This document shows positions 25,654-34,611 of a DNA stretch of 64,000 nt, piece by piece. The stretch lies in assembly GCA_025774805.1 (NCBI GenBank), contig JALGZR010000023.1, positions 35,154 to 99,153 of the forward strand, written 5' to 3'. A program made the position numbers and the translations under genes. The notes beneath the pieces are model-generated. The model had not been told where the DNA came from and searched no databases. It saw only the letters and a list, made by a program, of their open reading frames with translations. Every line of letters starts with the position of its first letter. The first letter of the stretch is position 1. Source of the DNA: a bacterium. GTDB taxonomy: Bacteria > ARS69.

Positions 25654-27176
25654 CGCGCGGACCTCCCGGGTGCGGTGCGTCCGGAAACCACGAGGACGAG
25701 CAGACCGAGGGTGCACAGCCAAGCGAAGAGATTCCCGAGGTGGCTGTAGGGCGGGAACATGCGGAACCTCGGAACGTGACACACCATCACGTTGCCGTCG
25801 GGACCGTGGTCCCTCTGCGATGCGAAGATCCTCCCGAGGGGATCCACCGCGAGGGAGAGGCCGTTTTCACAGGGCCGTACCAGAGAGCAGCCATTCTCCA
25901 CGGCGCGTGCAATCGCCATCCGGGCATGGAGAGGAGTGATGTCCGGCCAGTCGGCCGAGGGGGCGAGCAGTGCCAAGACGTTCTCCTGGCCGACCGGTCG
26001 GATGAAATCGGGGAAGTCCAGGTCGTGGCAGATGACCACGGCGAATCGGGCGTCCGGCGAACCGATGATCCGGGGTCGCGAATCGCCCGTCTCGACGAGA
26101 GAGGTCTCCCGTCCCACGATGGGCTTGGCCTTGAAGTAGTGCTCCGGGCGATCCCCCTCGGCCGAGACGACGACGGCCTTGTTCTCGAACGACGGCTGCC
26201 CGTGAGGGCGCCAGACGCCCAAGCCCATCACGATCGTTGCGTCGAATTCGCGGGCGATTCCCTGGACTTGTCGCACCAGGAGGGCTTCGGTCTCGCGGGT
26301 GACCGCGCCGGCGTGCTCCGACCAGACGATCAGATCCGAACCCGCACGGGCCTCGCCTCGGGTCTTCTCCAGGAGATCCGCGTTGATCCGGTTCGCGATG
26401 TCGTCCCGATTCGTCCCCACGACTCCGTTCCCCGGGCTCGAGACCGGGGTCTTCGACATCGAGTTCCGGAGATCGGAGGTGAGTCGAGCCGACGGCGTGA
26501 TCCCGGCCACTCGGAAGGTCGGGACGTCCCGGGGGACCGTGCGGATTCGCATCGCGCCGGCGAACCAGACGATCAGGAAGACACCCAGATAGACGCTTGC
26601 GACGCGGAGGAGGGACGCACTTCGCTTGCGGCTGTGCCATGCCCGGGAGCAGACGGCCGCGAACCAGAGCATGAGGAAGTGGACTCCGGCGACTCCGGTC
26701 CAGCTCGTGAGTTGCAGGAGAGGCAGTCGGTCCACCTGGGTGTATGCGAGCGAGGCCCAGCTCCCGTAAGGGCTGGCGAATCTCTGGAAGAGGAACTCGA
26801 TCGCCACCCAGGCGGTGGGCAGAACGAGCGTCGATCGCACCCCCGGCAGACGGTGGGCCGCTCCCCGATGAATGGCAAAGGGCACGAAGTAGACGACCGC
26901 GTAGACGGCGGTGACGAGGAAGTACCAGACTCCCGGCGCGGGGATCATGCCCTGCCAGTTCCACGAGAACGCCGCGAGCTGAGCGAGAAAGCCGAGGCCG
27001 AGTCCGACCCGGGGCGGGCGGGACTGAACGAAGAGAAGGAGGAATGTCGGCGCGAGCCACCCTGCGAAAGGGAGAATCCAACGTCCGTTGGCCACGGCGA
27101 GAAAGAGGATCGCGGCGGTCAGAAAGAGCCAGGAGAGCACCGGCCTGTCGGCCCGGACCGTCCCTTGCCCGTTCAC
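25650..27176 (-). CDS. lnt: Apolipoprotein N-acyltransferase
   Basis: A 508-residue inner-membrane enzyme that adds the third acyl chain to lipoproteins. About seven N-terminal helices are followed by a periplasmic nitrilase-like domain (~225-470) and a last helix at ~485-500. The catalytic triad can be placed: Glu287 (VWSEHAG), Lys349 (HYFKAKP) and Cys383 (VVICHDLDFPDF), close to E267-K335-C387 of E. coli. Length matches the family (512). It overlaps the TetR gene by 4 nt and the thioredoxin-like gene by 4 nt, so its expression is tied to that regulator, which is unusual for a housekeeping enzyme. It may be a specialised paralogue. Confidence 0.88.
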   Translation of the reverse strand: MNGQGTVRADRPVLSWLFLTAAILFLAVANGRWILPFAGWLAPTFLLLFVQSRPPRVGLGLGFLAQLAAFSWNWQGMIPAPGVWYFLVTAVYAVVYFVPFAIHRGAAHRLPGVRSTLVLPTAWVAIEFLFQRFASPYGSWASLAYTQVDRLPLLQLTSWTGVAGVHFLMLWFAAVCSRAWHSRKRSASLLRVASVYLGVFLIVWFAGAMRIRTVPRDVPTFRVAGITPSARLTSDLRNSMSKTPVSSPGNGVVGTNRDDIANRINADLLEKTRGEARAGSDLIVWSEHAGAVTRETEALLVRQVQGIAREFDATIVMGLGVWRPHGQPSFENKAVVVSAEGDRPEHYFKAKPIVGRETSLVETGDSRPRIIGSPDARFAVVICHDLDFPDFIRPVGQENVLALLAPSADWPDITPLHARMAIARAVENGCSLVRPCENGLSLAVDPLGRIFASQRDHGPDGNVMVCHVPRFRMFPPYSHLGNLFAWLCTLGLLVLVVSGRTAPGRSAR

Positions 27177-27832
27177 CGTCCGTCCCCGACCGGACCGACG
27201 GCTTTGTCGGAGTCGGAGCGAGGCTCGAATCCCTTCCAGAGAAACTCACGACTCCGCTCGAAGAGGCGGAGCGGGGTGATGTCCGCTTCCGGGAACGGGA
27301 GGGACTCGCGGAAGTCACAGGCCATGAGAACGGTGACGATCCCGTGAACCCGAGACCAGAGAAGGAACGCGGCGAGATCGGGATCTCCCTTGCGGATCGC
27401 ACCGGAATCCATCGCTTCGGCCACGCACTCCCGCAGCAACCGGTAGCCCCCCTCGCCCGGAAGGTCACGGAGACGGGTCGGATCCGGTCGAACCGGCGTG
27501 AAGAGGATCTTGAAGTGCTCCGGTCTCTCCGTGGCGAATTGGATGTACGCGGCCCCCAGCGCGATCACTCTGTCGAACGAGCCGGGCGCGAGGGGGGTGA
27601 TCGCGCGTGCGAGCTCGGCCTCGAAATCCTCCAGGGCGGAGAGACAGACGTGGTCCACGAGGTGACGCTTGTTGGCGAAGTGCTTGTAGATCGCCCCGGC
27701 CGTGATGCCGGCCTCGGCGGCCACCGCCCGCATCGAGATCGACCGGTAATCGCCGCGGGCCAGAAGGGTGCGTGTGGCATCCACGATGCGGTGCAGGGTC
27801 GTCGCGGCTCTTGTTCCGGTGGAGGAGGGCAC
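27173..27832 (-). CDS. TetR/AcrR-family repressor
   Basis: A 219-residue TetR-type regulator. The N-terminal HTH reads IVDATRTLLARGDYRSISMR then VAAEAGITAGAIYKHFANKR, a textbook TetR match with KHF/YRHF. The C-terminal ligand/dimer domain resembles TetR_C_33 (WHG-type): GAAYIQFATERPEHFKILF. It is the first gene of an operon with lnt and the thioredoxin-like gene (4-nt overlaps). The GTG start has AAAGG about 8 nt upstream. A perfect operator lies in its promoter (27863-27891), so autorepression relieved by a ligand is likely. Confidence 0.92.
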   Translation of the reverse strand: MPSSTGTRAATTLHRIVDATRTLLARGDYRSISMRAVAAEAGITAGAIYKHFANKRHLVDHVCLSALEDFEAELARAITPLAPGSFDRVIALGAAYIQFATERPEHFKILFTPVRPDPTRLRDLPGEGGYRLLRECVAEAMDSGAIRKGDPDLAAFLLWSRVHGIVTVLMACDFRESLPFPEADITPLRLFERSREFLWKGFEPRSDSDKAVGPVGDGR

Positions 27833-27862
27833 TCGGGGGCCTTTCGAAAACGCAGTTCATCT

Positions 27863-27891
27863 ATGGTAAACGCTGTTTACCTCCGTGTCAA
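27863..27891 (-). promoter_or_regulatory. TetR operon promoter with embedded operator
   Basis: Minus-strand TTGACA (27891-27886), a 17-nt spacer and TACCAT (27868-27863) form a strong sigma-70 promoter. A perfect inverted repeat GGTAAAC-GCT-GTTTACC (27865-27881) fills the spacer and covers the -10, the usual place for a TetR operator. Confidence 0.75.
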
Positions 27892-28069
27892 CCCGCTCGC
27901 ACGTGGAATTCGTCAAAGGAAGCAGGAGCGGACCGAGGGGGGTGGCGTCTCACAAGTCATTGGCATGGCAGCGGTTCACTGCTCAACGATTGGCCCGACC
28001 CGGTGTCGAGTCGCGGGTGAACTCCGGCCAGTCCTCCCGCGTCCCCGGGAGTCGAAGGACGCCAGGACC

Positions 28070-28402
28070 CTACTTGCTCGGCCGGTACGCGGCCGCCACG
28101 CTCGCGGCCTTCTTCAGAGCGGACACCCACTGGTCGCCCGACAGCAGCTTCGTCGTCTTCCCGGACCGCACGGCACCGCCGGCAGCCACCGCCGCCGCGA
28201 CGGCGGCAATGGCCTCGTCGTCCGGAGCCTCGACGAGGAGTGCCACGTCGTATTCCCCGAAGGAGAAGCCGCCGCCGAGGAGCTTCCCCCCGACCGCCTC
28301 GAGCACGGGGAGAGCGGCCGTCTTCAATCGGTCCTGGGGGTTCTTGATCTGGGCGGCCATGGATTCGGAAGTGTAGGAGAGCTGATAGAGATACTGAGGC
28401 AT
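28070..28402 (-). CDS. GYD-domain protein
   Basis: A 110-residue soluble protein of the GYD family, a ferredoxin-like fold named for its Gly-Tyr-Asp motif. The start YLYQLSYTSESMAAQIKNP and the middle GFSFGEYDVALLVEAPDDE fit, with the motif as GEYD. The C-terminus has an Ala/Gly-rich helix region. Function is unknown; members are often near redox or stress genes. ATG 28402 is preferred over the GTG just before it because GGTG sits at better spacing. Apparently monocistronic. Confidence 0.82.
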   Translation of the reverse strand: MPQYLYQLSYTSESMAAQIKNPQDRLKTAALPVLEAVGGKLLGGGFSFGEYDVALLVEAPDDEAIAAVAAAVAAGGAVRSGKTTKLLSGDQWVSALKKAASVAAAYRPSK

Positions 28403-28958
28403 CACATCACCTTGTCTTTATCACGGGGAGAACATCGGCGGTGAACTTCGGAAGGTTTGCCGTGCGTCTTGAAGATCCGCAGCATAAGAACACCCGAGCT
28501 CTCCGGTCAACGAGTTCGTGAACCCGGGTGAGCTTCCGCCGTCGTTCGTGGATTGTCGATGTCCCGGTCATGAAATGTAGGGACCGCTCGACGTCGCTCC
28601 AAGGTCGTTGACCGCACACGTGGTCTCCACGCGGAAGCCACGAACCCCCGGGTGAACCCCGTCTCGGCGAAAGGGACAACCGTAGCGAGGCCTTGAACAA
28701 TCGACGCAACAGTCCAAAATGCGAATGGGTGAATCACGAGTCCGATGTTCCTTTTCATGTCACGGATTGTCGCTGCGTACGCTTTGTGTTCGATGAGTGC
28801 CCGTGCCTTCCGCACGACGCACGATGTCGCCTCCCGACACGCCGTCGGGCCATCGGGAAGCGGGTCGGCTGATCCGATCCCGTCCGTGAACGTCTTCGGG
28901 TCATCGGGCGGAGTGGCGTCCGGGTGCGGGGCCCGACTGTCGCGGGGGTCCCACCCGG
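28403..28958. other. Gene-free stretch with lower GC
   Basis: About 555 nt with visibly lower GC than its surroundings. A 103-residue minus-strand frame (28507-28815) has no recognisable domain and no ribosome binding site. Two similar short blocks, GAACCCGGGTGA near 28520 and GAACCCCCGGGTGA near 28642, form an imperfect direct repeat. It may hold a degraded gene or regulatory DNA downstream of the kinase gene. Confidence 0.4.
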
Positions 28959-31649
28959 CTAAGTCCCGTCCTCGCTCGCCTCGCGAATCCGCCTCGCGCG
29001 GGCCTCGACCTCTTCGGCCGCCGCCACCTGCCCGGTTGTCCGGAGTAACTTGCCGTACTCCTCCAGGGTCTCGGCCACACTCGGGTGGTCCGGGCCCTGA
29101 TGTTCCTCCTGCAACCCGCGCGCGCGCTCGAAGAGCGCCCGCGCCCGCTCGTGATCACCCGCATCCCGCCGCAGACACGCGAGGTGGAACGAGAGAGTCG
29201 CCCGGACGTCCGGACTGCCGTCGGCGGATTCGAAGACCGCCAGCGACCTTTCGAGGAAGGGCTCGGCACGCGTCCGCTCGCCCAGGTCCAGATAGAGCAG
29301 AGCGAGATTCGCACGATTCCTGGCGAGAAGCGGGTTGTCGGGCGGGAAGACCTTCTCGTAGATCGCGACGGAGCGTTCCATCAGAGGACGCGCTGCCTCG
29401 AGATCGCCGGTCAGGTGGTGCAGGAAGCCGAGATTGCCGACGAGCTGAGCGACGTCGCGGTGCTCGGGCCCTAGGACCCTCTCGTTGATGGCCAATGCGC
29501 GCTCGAAGTGGGCTCGCGCCCCGTCGAAGTCGCCGAACTCGGCCAGAATGATCGCGTTGCTGTTCAGCGAGAGCGCCACTTCGTGGTGGTCGGGTCCGAG
29601 AGCTTCCTCGAAGACCGCGAGGGATTCCTCGAAGAGGGGCCGCGCTCCCTCCAGGTCACCCAGGATGCGGAGGAGCTCTGCGTAGTTCGCCGTCACCCGG
29701 GCCCGGCTGAGCTTCCAGCTAACCGGTGCATCGCGCAAGATGGCGAGGGCTCTCTCGTAGAGGGGCTTCGCCGCTTCCGGATCGCCGCTGTCCTTGAGCA
29801 CGATCGCGAGACTGCTCAGGCTGTTCGCGACGTCGGGATGCTCGGGACCCAGGCTCTTCTCCCGGATCGCCAGAGCGCGCCGATTCAACTCAATGGCCGG
29901 GGCGTAATCGCCACTCCTCTCGTGCACGACGGCGAGACCTTCGAGGATGCGGGCGACTTCGGGATGATCCGGCCCCTGTGCTCTCTCCTGGATCGAGAGC
30001 GCCCGTTCGTAGTGGGCCCGAGCCTCGGCATAGTCACCGGTGTTCCATTTCAGATTCGCGATGTCGGTCAGGCTCTCCGCCACACTCGGATCCCGGGCGC
30101 CGTACTCCCGCTCGCGGATCGCAAGGGCCCGCCGCATGGGGGTCTCCGATTGCTCGTACAGTCCGAGCGCCTTGTAGACCTTGCCCACCGTACTCTGGAG
30201 TCGGGCCTCGATGAGCGGTCGCTCCTCGAACTCGCTCCCGATCTCTTTGGCGGCCTCGTCGAGCACCTCCCGTACGGTCACGTCCCGTCCCTGCCGGTCG
30301 GGATCGACCGCGGCGAGCATGTCGGAGAGGAAGGCGGTGACCGATTCCGATTCCTGCCGGGCCCTCTCCGCCTGCGTGTAGAGCACGCTCATCCACACAC
30401 CGAATCCGGCGACGAGAGCGATGATCATGGATCCGAACGCGACCGGCACCCGGTTTCGAGCCACGAGCTTGCTCAGTTGATAGATCGTGCTCGGTGGACG
30501 GCCCGAAATGGGCTGGCTTGCGAGGTAACGCTCGACGTCCTCGGAAAGTGCCGCCGCGCTGGGATAGCGGCGATCGGGATCCTTCTCGAGGGCCTTGCCG
30601 ACGATCGTTTCGAGTTCGCCGTCGGCGCGGCGCACCACGTCGCGAAGCGGTCGGGGCGGTTTCTCACAGATGACACGGACCGCTTCCATGATCGAGGACC
30701 GATCGGGGTCCAGTGGCCGTCGGTGCGAGAGCATCTCGTAGAGAAGCACCCCTAGCGAGTAAATGTCCGTACGAAGGTCGACCTCGTGCGGGTTGCCCCT
30801 CGCCTGCTCCGGGCTCATGTACGGGAGCGTGCCCTTGATCGCACCCGTGTAGCTCATCACCGTGACGGCGCCGGTGTCGGCATCGGTGATGCGCGCGAGA
30901 CCGAAGTCGAGGATCTTCACCTCGTCGTCCGCGGTCACCACGATGTTCGACGGCTTCAGGTCGCGGTGGATCACACCCCGCTGGTGGGCGTAGTTCACCG
31001 CATTGCAGATCGTGCGGAAGAGGCGGAGACGATGATGGATCTCGTCCTTCGTGAGATTGGGCTCACTCCGCCGACGAAGGTAGCGATCCAGCGTCTCCCC
31101 CCGGACGAGCTCCATGGCGAAGTAGTGCTGTCCGTCTTCCGTGCGCCCGGACTCGTGGATCGCCCCGATGTTGGGATGCTTGAGTCTCCCGAGGGTCTCC
31201 GCCTCGCGCTCGAACATCTTGAGGGACATGTCGTCGATGAACCGTCCCCCACGCACCACCTTGAGGGCGACTCTCCGCTTTGGGCTGCGCTGCTCGGCCT
31301 CGTAAACGATCCCCATCCCCCCTTCCCCGAGCTTCCCCACGATGGAGTAGTTGCCGATGGAGCCGGGAATGGACGACGGTACGAAGGGAGACGATGGATG
31401 GGGCGGCTCGGCGGGCGGGACCCGTCGGTCCGCAGGGACGGTGGGGCCCGCCCCGCCGGCGAGAGCTGGCGGCAGGGAAGCGAGCCGGGCGCCCGGCGTC
31501 TCCAGCGTGCCGAGGAAGGACTCGACGCCCGAGCGAAGGTCCGGATCGTCCCGGCACCGCTCCTCGAGGAAGGCGGCCCGCGAGGATTCGTCCAAGCCGA
31601 GCGCGGCGTCGAGCACGCCACGTATCGTCTTCCAGCGTTCGACATCCAT
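28959..31649 (-). CDS. Transmembrane Ser/Thr kinase with TPR sensor
   Basis: An 896-residue Hanks-type kinase. Residues ~1-50 are a helical leader (VLDAALGLDESSRAAFLEER) common in kinases of this type from Planctomycetes and Acidobacteria. The kinase domain follows with GKLGEGGMGIVYEAE (~105), catalytic HRDLKPSN (His228), DFG (Asp248) and GTLPYMSPEQARG. One membrane helix lies at ~400-422 (AFGSMIIALVAGFGVWMSVL). The rest (~455-885) is a run of about ten TPR/kinesin-light-chain type repeats with the recurring pattern GPEHPDVA-SLSSLA. The TPR region would face the periplasm and may sense protein partners. ATG 31649 was chosen over a TTG 15 nt upstream. Confidence 0.93.
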   Translation of the reverse strand: MDVERWKTIRGVLDAALGLDESSRAAFLEERCRDDPDLRSGVESFLGTLETPGARLASLPPALAGGAGPTVPADRRVPPAEPPHPSSPFVPSSIPGSIGNYSIVGKLGEGGMGIVYEAEQRSPKRRVALKVVRGGRFIDDMSLKMFEREAETLGRLKHPNIGAIHESGRTEDGQHYFAMELVRGETLDRYLRRRSEPNLTKDEIHHRLRLFRTICNAVNYAHQRGVIHRDLKPSNIVVTADDEVKILDFGLARITDADTGAVTVMSYTGAIKGTLPYMSPEQARGNPHEVDLRTDIYSLGVLLYEMLSHRRPLDPDRSSIMEAVRVICEKPPRPLRDVVRRADGELETIVGKALEKDPDRRYPSAAALSEDVERYLASQPISGRPPSTIYQLSKLVARNRVPVAFGSMIIALVAGFGVWMSVLYTQAERARQESESVTAFLSDMLAAVDPDRQGRDVTVREVLDEAAKEIGSEFEERPLIEARLQSTVGKVYKALGLYEQSETPMRRALAIREREYGARDPSVAESLTDIANLKWNTGDYAEARAHYERALSIQERAQGPDHPEVARILEGLAVVHERSGDYAPAIELNRRALAIREKSLGPEHPDVANSLSSLAIVLKDSGDPEAAKPLYERALAILRDAPVSWKLSRARVTANYAELLRILGDLEGARPLFEESLAVFEEALGPDHHEVALSLNSNAIILAEFGDFDGARAHFERALAINERVLGPEHRDVAQLVGNLGFLHHLTGDLEAARPLMERSVAIYEKVFPPDNPLLARNRANLALLYLDLGERTRAEPFLERSLAVFESADGSPDVRATLSFHLACLRRDAGDHERARALFERARGLQEEHQGPDHPSVAETLEEYGKLLRTTGQVAAAEEVEARARRIREASEDGT

Positions 31650-32032
31650 GTGCCAATGATACAACCGGATGCGTCCTCGAATCGCTCCGGCTCCATCGTC
31701 CGCCAGCCCGCGGAAGGGTCCCGCGGCTCCGGTGCTCTGGTCCGCCAGGAACGGGATGGAGTCGAGGGAATCACGAAAGGCGGAGTGCCCTGCGAATCAA
31801 AGACTTCCAAATCCCCGCGGGAGTGCGGGCGTGGAACTCGAGCTCGGATTCCGAGCAAAGGTCTGCAACGCGCAAAGTAGAGGACCGGATGCTCGGGAAA
31901 TTGTATTCGGGGCGCACAATTGTCGCTTGGAGACTCCGATGAACTCGATATCGGTCCCGGGAAGTCCCGTGCCGTCTTTCCGCTGACGGTCCGGGAAGAG
32001 CCGCCCGAGAGGGCGGACCGAGGTCGCTCCGA
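31650..32032. other. Gene-free stretch between two kinase genes
   Basis: 383 nt upstream of one kinase gene and downstream of the next; open frames are short and without domains. AT-richer sequence near 31895-31930 could hold the promoter of the TPR-kinase, but no convincing -35/-10 pair was found. Confidence 0.4.
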
Positions 32033-34300
32033 TCAGAGAGCGTCCGCCGCCCGTAGATCCGGGATCGCACCGAGCTTTTCGAATACCCCGCGGGCGGCGC
32101 GCAGCTCGAGCTCGGCGCCCTCCGTGTCCCCGGTCTCGCGATAGGCCCGCGCCAGCAGGACCCTCGCCCGCGCGGCCTGATACGGCAAGTCCAGGTCGTT
32201 CCAGGTGCGCCAGGCCGACTTGAGGACCGTCGCCGCCTCCTCGGCTTCGCCCTTCACCAGCAGGAGGGATCCATGGCCCTGGTCGGCGGCCGCCTCGTAC
32301 GCCGGGCAATGGAACTCGCGGGCGATCTTCCCCAGCTCCGCGACGGCGGTGTCCGCGGTCGCGAGGTCCCGGGCCGCCACGGCGACCTCGATCCGCGCCG
32401 GGAGGAGCCGCGCCCGGGACAGCGGCTTCTTCGTCTCGACGAGCGCTCGCTGGAGAAGGCCCGAAGCGGCCTCGGTCTTCCCCTGGGCGAAGCGCAAGAG
32501 AGGGAGACCGGGAACGGGATCGCGTCCGAGCTCGTGGGCTTTGCGGAAGGACTCCTCGGCGCCGTCCCAGTCACCGCGTTGGAGTCGGATCTCACCGATC
32601 TTGTAGTGAGCCTCCGCGCTGATCTCGGCCGACCAATCGGCGAGCTCCCGACACGCGTTTCGGATGTGCTCCTCCGCCGCCTCCCATTGCCCGCGCTGGT
32701 GGAGCACTTCGCCCTGGTGAACGAGACAGATCCCGGGGTACGCGGAGTCGGTGTGCGGCTCACACCATGTTCGAGCCGCCTCGCTCCATTCGGCGGCGCG
32801 ACGGTAGTCCGCCAGCTCGTCGCACGTGGTCATCATGTTGCAGTAGAGTCGGCCCGTGTCGTGCAGATTCAGCTCGCCGCTCGTCACGCCCGTCATCGCC
32901 TCGTCGATCAGCGCCAAGCCCTCCTCGACCCGTCCCAGGCCGATGAGGCTCCGGCCCCGATCCTGGAGTCCGATGCACTCCAGGCCGCGATGGCCATGTT
33001 CCCTCGCGATCCGTATCGTCACCTCGGAGAGCTCCAGGGCCCGTTTCGGATCGTCCATGACGATGCGCGTTCGGAAGCGGTTCAGGACGCCGAACTCCAG
33101 GGTGCTGCGGTGACCCTCCAGGAGGCGCTCGGCTCGCTGACACCACCCTCGGCTCACGACCTCGGAACCGATGCCGTGGTAATGCTCAGCCAGCTCGGTG
33201 GCGACGGAGCCCGCTTCGAGCTCGTCGCCCAACCGCACGTATTCCGCATAGGCGCTCTCGAGGGCTTTGCGGGATACGGTCACCTCTCCGATCCACCAAG
33301 CGGCCTCCGCGAACCGCCTCAGGTCATCGGGTGCGAGGGGATTCGCCTCGTTGGCCCGCCCGAGAAGGTCGAACGCTTCGCTCCAGTCCTGGCGCTCGAA
33401 GGCGGCAAGACCCCGGCAGCGGAGGTCGTCCTCGGTTCGGGAGGCCGGTGGGGACGAACGCAGCGTCTCCTTCAACGCCATGAGCTCTTGCTTGAGCTCG
33501 CCCGCGTTCGCGTACCGCCGATCGGGGTCCTTCTGGAGACACCGTGAGAGGATCGAGCCGAGTGCTTGACCGGTTGCGGGTTCGAGGTCGGCGCAGGGCG
33601 GAGGATCGTCCCGAAGGATCGCGCTCAGCCTCTGGGCCGGATTCTCCCCGGGGAAAGGATGTCGTCCTGTCGCCAGCTCGTAGATGAGGATGCCGAGGGA
33701 GAAGAGGTCGGATCGCGGGTCCACGGCCCGTCCCTGAAGCTGCTCGGGAGACATGTAGGCGAGAGTGCCGCCGACCGGTTCGGTGCCTGCCATGGACCGC
33801 GTCGCATCTTCAGAAGTTGCCGTGGTATCCGACCGGAGCCGCGCCACCCCGAAGTCCAGCAGCTTCACGCGGCCGTCCGTGCTCACCATCACGTTGGCCG
33901 GTTTGAGATCGCAGTGCACGAGGCTGCGCCCGTGGGCGGCCTCGAGCGCATCCACCAGGGAAAGCAGAATGTCGCACACTCTCTCGGGGTGGGGCCGATT
34001 GTCCTTCAGAAGTCGGGACAGAGTCTGCCCCTCGACGAGCTCCATCGTGAGGAACCGGATCTTCCCCTCCTCCTCGATCGAGTGAATCGTCACGATGTTC
34101 GAGTGATTCAGCGAGGCGACCGCCTTGGCCTCTTGCTCGAAGCGTCGCCGGCGTACAGGGTCGTCCGCGTAGTCGGGAGGCAAGATCTTGAGCGCGACAT
34201 CGCGACCGAGCTTCGTGTCCGTGGCCCGGTACACCTCGCCCATACCTCCGGCGCCGATTTTCTCGATGATCTTGTAGTGGGCCAGGGTCCTGCCGATCAC
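32033..34300 (-). CDS. Cytosolic Ser/Thr kinase with TPR tail
   Basis: A 755-residue kinase with no membrane helix. The catalytic domain is at ~5-275: IEKIGAGGMGEVYRATD, catalytic loop VHCDLKPANVM (HCD in place of HRD, residues 129-131), DFGVAR and GGTLAYMSPEQLQG. Loss of the HRD arginine usually means activation-loop phosphorylation is not needed. Residues ~310-750 are TPR-like helical repeats (EAFDLLGRANEANPLAPDDL; GEIRLQRGDWDGAEESFRKA), similar to the helical parts of MalT/LuxR-type signalling proteins. GTG 34300 with AAGGA 7 nt upstream was chosen over a TTG at 34339. Confidence 0.9.
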   Translation of the reverse strand: MIGRTLAHYKIIEKIGAGGMGEVYRATDTKLGRDVALKILPPDYADDPVRRRRFEQEAKAVASLNHSNIVTIHSIEEEGKIRFLTMELVEGQTLSRLLKDNRPHPERVCDILLSLVDALEAAHGRSLVHCDLKPANVMVSTDGRVKLLDFGVARLRSDTTATSEDATRSMAGTEPVGGTLAYMSPEQLQGRAVDPRSDLFSLGILIYELATGRHPFPGENPAQRLSAILRDDPPPCADLEPATGQALGSILSRCLQKDPDRRYANAGELKQELMALKETLRSSPPASRTEDDLRCRGLAAFERQDWSEAFDLLGRANEANPLAPDDLRRFAEAAWWIGEVTVSRKALESAYAEYVRLGDELEAGSVATELAEHYHGIGSEVVSRGWCQRAERLLEGHRSTLEFGVLNRFRTRIVMDDPKRALELSEVTIRIAREHGHRGLECIGLQDRGRSLIGLGRVEEGLALIDEAMTGVTSGELNLHDTGRLYCNMMTTCDELADYRRAAEWSEAARTWCEPHTDSAYPGICLVHQGEVLHQRGQWEAAEEHIRNACRELADWSAEISAEAHYKIGEIRLQRGDWDGAEESFRKAHELGRDPVPGLPLLRFAQGKTEAASGLLQRALVETKKPLSRARLLPARIEVAVAARDLATADTAVAELGKIAREFHCPAYEAAADQGHGSLLLVKGEAEEAATVLKSAWRTWNDLDLPYQAARARVLLARAYRETGDTEGAELELRAARGVFEKLGAIPDLRAADAL

Positions 34301-34444
34301 GGCGCGGTCCTTCCGACGGGGAGAAACGAGAGGGGGCAAATGTAACGGCTCATGCGAGGATGCGGCCAGGCCAGAAGAAAAGTGGATGCGGGAGTCAGGT
34401 ACCAGTGCTTCTCGAGTCGCCCGAATCCCCCTCCTGACTCTCTA

Positions 34445-34605
34445 GCCCGGACTATTCATGAACGACCTGCTGCGATCGCGGATCCGCACCACCGGACGGG
34501 CGTCCTCGCGTCTCGCACCCTGCGACGTATCGTTCAGATACGCCTCGGGTTCGAGCGGTGGGCGTCTCCACGATCTCGCGACGGCCCTTCATGAATAGTC
34601 CGGGC
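34445..34605. mobile_element. 161-bp element with perfect 18-bp terminal inverted repeats
   Basis: GCCCGGACTATTCATGAA (34445-34462) is the exact reverse complement of 34588-34605. The 125-bp interior has no gene and contains a smaller palindrome, CGTATC-GTTCA-GATACG (34526-34542). The right end is 6 bp past the stop of the propeller gene. Size, perfect termini and lack of coding fit a MITE; a long-stem terminator is the alternative. No target-site duplication is evident. Confidence 0.7.
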
Positions 34606-34611
34606 AGGGCT

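Noticed and set aside
28507..28815. 103-residue minus-strand frame in a low-GC gap
   Set aside because: No Shine-Dalgarno, no recognisable domain; cannot be separated from chance.
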